Assembly (NCBI RefSeq): GCF_005503365.1
Contig: NZ_SCML01000003.1
Location: 124,001-188,000, forward strand
Reading direction: 5' to 3'
DNA: 64,000 nt
DNA from: Hydrogenophaga sp. 2FB
Lineage (GTDB): Bacteria; Pseudomonadota; Gammaproteobacteria; Burkholderiales; Burkholderiaceae_C
Position numbers and translations under genes: made by a program. Below, piece after piece: positions 63,049-64,000 of the stretch. How positions within the stretch are numbered: the first letter of the stretch is position 1; the number at the start of each line of letters is the position of its first letter. The notes under the pieces are model-generated. The model worked only from the letters and a program-made list of their open reading frames with translations. It made no database searches and was not told where the DNA came from.

Positions 63049-64000
63049 TTACGCGCTCGGCTCGGCGGCAAGTCCGGTGGCTTTGCTGTGGGCGGAGAAC
63101 CGCCGTTCGGGGCCCGCCACGTGCTCGGCGACGAAGTCCATGAACAGGCGGATCTTGGCCGGGACGATGGCCGTGTCCAGGATGGTGGCGTACATGCCTT
63201 CGTCGAATCCCTTGTTGCTGATGCGGTAGTCCGGCAGCACCCGCACCAGCCGGTCCTGGCGCAGGTCGTTGTGCACCGTGTAGTCGTCGAGCAGCGCAAA
63301 GCCTTCGCCCATGCGCGCCAGCTCCAGCAGGGCAATGCCGTTGTTGCTGATGTGGCGGGGCTTGAAGGTGATCTCGCTGACGTGCTCCTGCTGCTTGAAG
63401 CGCCAGAGGTACTCGTCACCCGGCAGCTGATAACCGAGGCAGTCGTGCTCCAGGATGTCCTCGGGCTTCTGCAGCGGCGGCCGGGTGGCGAGGTAAGCCG
63501 GCGACGCCACCAGGTAGCGCTCGCTCACGAACAGCATGCGGCGTTTGATGCCTGCCTCCACCGGCGGGGAGATGCGGAAGTCGATGTCGATCTGGTTGCG
63601 CCGCAGGTCCACCGGGGCTTCGGACACGGTCAACTCGATGTGGATGTCGGGGTAGCGCTTGCGGAAGTCGGCGATCAGCGGTGGCAACACGCGCAGGCCG
63701 AACATGGTGCGCGAGTGCACGTGCAGCCGCCCTTGCGGCGCGGTGCTGATGGCGGTGATGTTGTCGCGCAGCTCGTTGATGCGCCACAAAATGTCTTCCA
63801 GCTGGCGCGCGTATTCCTGGCCCGATTCGGTCAGCGCCACCTGGCGCGTCGAGCGCAGCAGCAGCTTGACCTTCAGCTCGTTTTCGATGTCGGTGATCAT
63901 GCGCGAGACGGCGGTGGCCGAGATGCCGAAACGGCGTGCCGTCTCGGAGAAATTCCGCGTGTGAGCGATCGACGAAAACAGTTCCATGGCGCGCAATCTG
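63049..64000 (-). CDS. LysR-type transcriptional regulator (5' end missing)
   Basis: At least 315 residues; the frame continues past the window edge. Reading from the edge it goes R-L-R-A-M-E-L-F, which matches the usual LysR start MDRLRAMELF, so only a few residues are likely missing and the internal TTG/ATG near 63996-63985 are not true starts. Winged HTH at the N-terminus (RRFGISATAVSRMITDIENEL) and effector domain with FRISPPVE near 142. The CrgA/PgrR-type subgroup is suggested. It lies tail-to-tail with the SMP-30 gene and could regulate it and the operon beyond. Confidence 0.92.
   Translation of the reverse strand, partial: RLRAMELFSSIAHTRNFSETARRFGISATAVSRMITDIENELKVKLLLRSTRQVALTESGQEYARQLEDILWRINELRDNITAISTAPQGRLHVHSRTMFGLRVLPPLIADFRKRYPDIHIELTVSEAPVDLRRNQIDIDFRISPPVEAGIKRRMLFVSERYLVASPAYLATRPPLQKPEDILEHDCLGYQLPGDEYLWRFKQQEHVSEITFKPRHISNNGIALLELARMGEGFALLDDYTVHNDLRQDRLVRVLPDYRISNKGFDEGMYATILDTAIVPAKIRLFMDFVAEHVAGPERRFSAHSKATGLAAEPSA

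Overview
This 64 kb window is high-GC DNA from a betaproteobacterium of the Burkholderiales, most probably a Comamonadaceae member close to Hydrogenophaga. That placement is an inference from gene content and order: a tandem double-length UvrA, an SAH riboswitch in front of ahcY with metF close by, paaABCDE, bactofilin and erpA together, ybeZ/ybeY, many orphan Bug-type solute-binding proteins and lineage-typical intergenic repeats. There is no rRNA gene in the window to settle it. I see no tRNA, rRNA, insertion sequence, prophage or CRISPR array.

1-33 kb is mostly core genome. It runs: the 3' part of a duplicated uvrA; a HAD phosphatase-MFS-small membrane protein operon; ahcY under an SAH riboswitch, followed by tlyA, metF and rlpA; the phenylacetyl-CoA epoxidase operon paaABCDE (minus strand); rlmJ; rplM-rpsI; a DUF6776-like coiled-coil protein, a bactofilin, erpA and a convergent M23 peptidase; tyrS; a pair of inverted REP-like elements; an ankyrin protein and a HbpS/GlcG-like protein beside a histidine kinase/response regulator pair; a CDF metal transporter and dtd; ybeZ-(lysozyme-inhibitor-like)-ybeY; ruvAB; and a rhomboid protease.

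32.5-46 kb is mixed. It holds a fusion of an alkylglycerol-monooxygenase-like domain to a YhhN/lysoplasmalogenase domain, a small catabolic module (HpcH/HpaI aldolase, SDR, PDC-hydrolase-like amidohydrolase, LysR, Bug protein), a SPOR protein, a D-threonine-aldolase-like enzyme with a histidine phosphatase, a multi-PAS hybrid histidine kinase, a DUF4136 lipoprotein and ttcA.

46-64 kb is accessory. It starts with an autotransporter behind an AT-rich leader. A LysR-Bug-sulfatase unit follows, with a clear T-N11-A palindrome in its divergent promoter. Then comes a nine-gene minus-strand catabolic operon: enoyl-CoA hydratase, CoA ligase (NDP-forming type), large and small acyl-CoA dehydrogenases, SDR, Bug protein, a long SDR with a partial second SDR domain, a two-domain carboxymuconolactone-decarboxylase-like protein and a second enoyl-CoA hydratase. 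An SMP-30 lactonase and a LysR gene that runs off the window close the region. Together this reads as uptake, CoA activation and beta-oxidation-like breakdown of an unidentified, probably cyclic, carboxylic acid.

The observations I rate highest are the AGMO-YhhN fusion, the SAH riboswitch whose pseudoknot strand can also pair with the ahcY Shine-Dalgarno, the catabolic operon with its duplicated SDR, and the REP-like pair with covarying arms.
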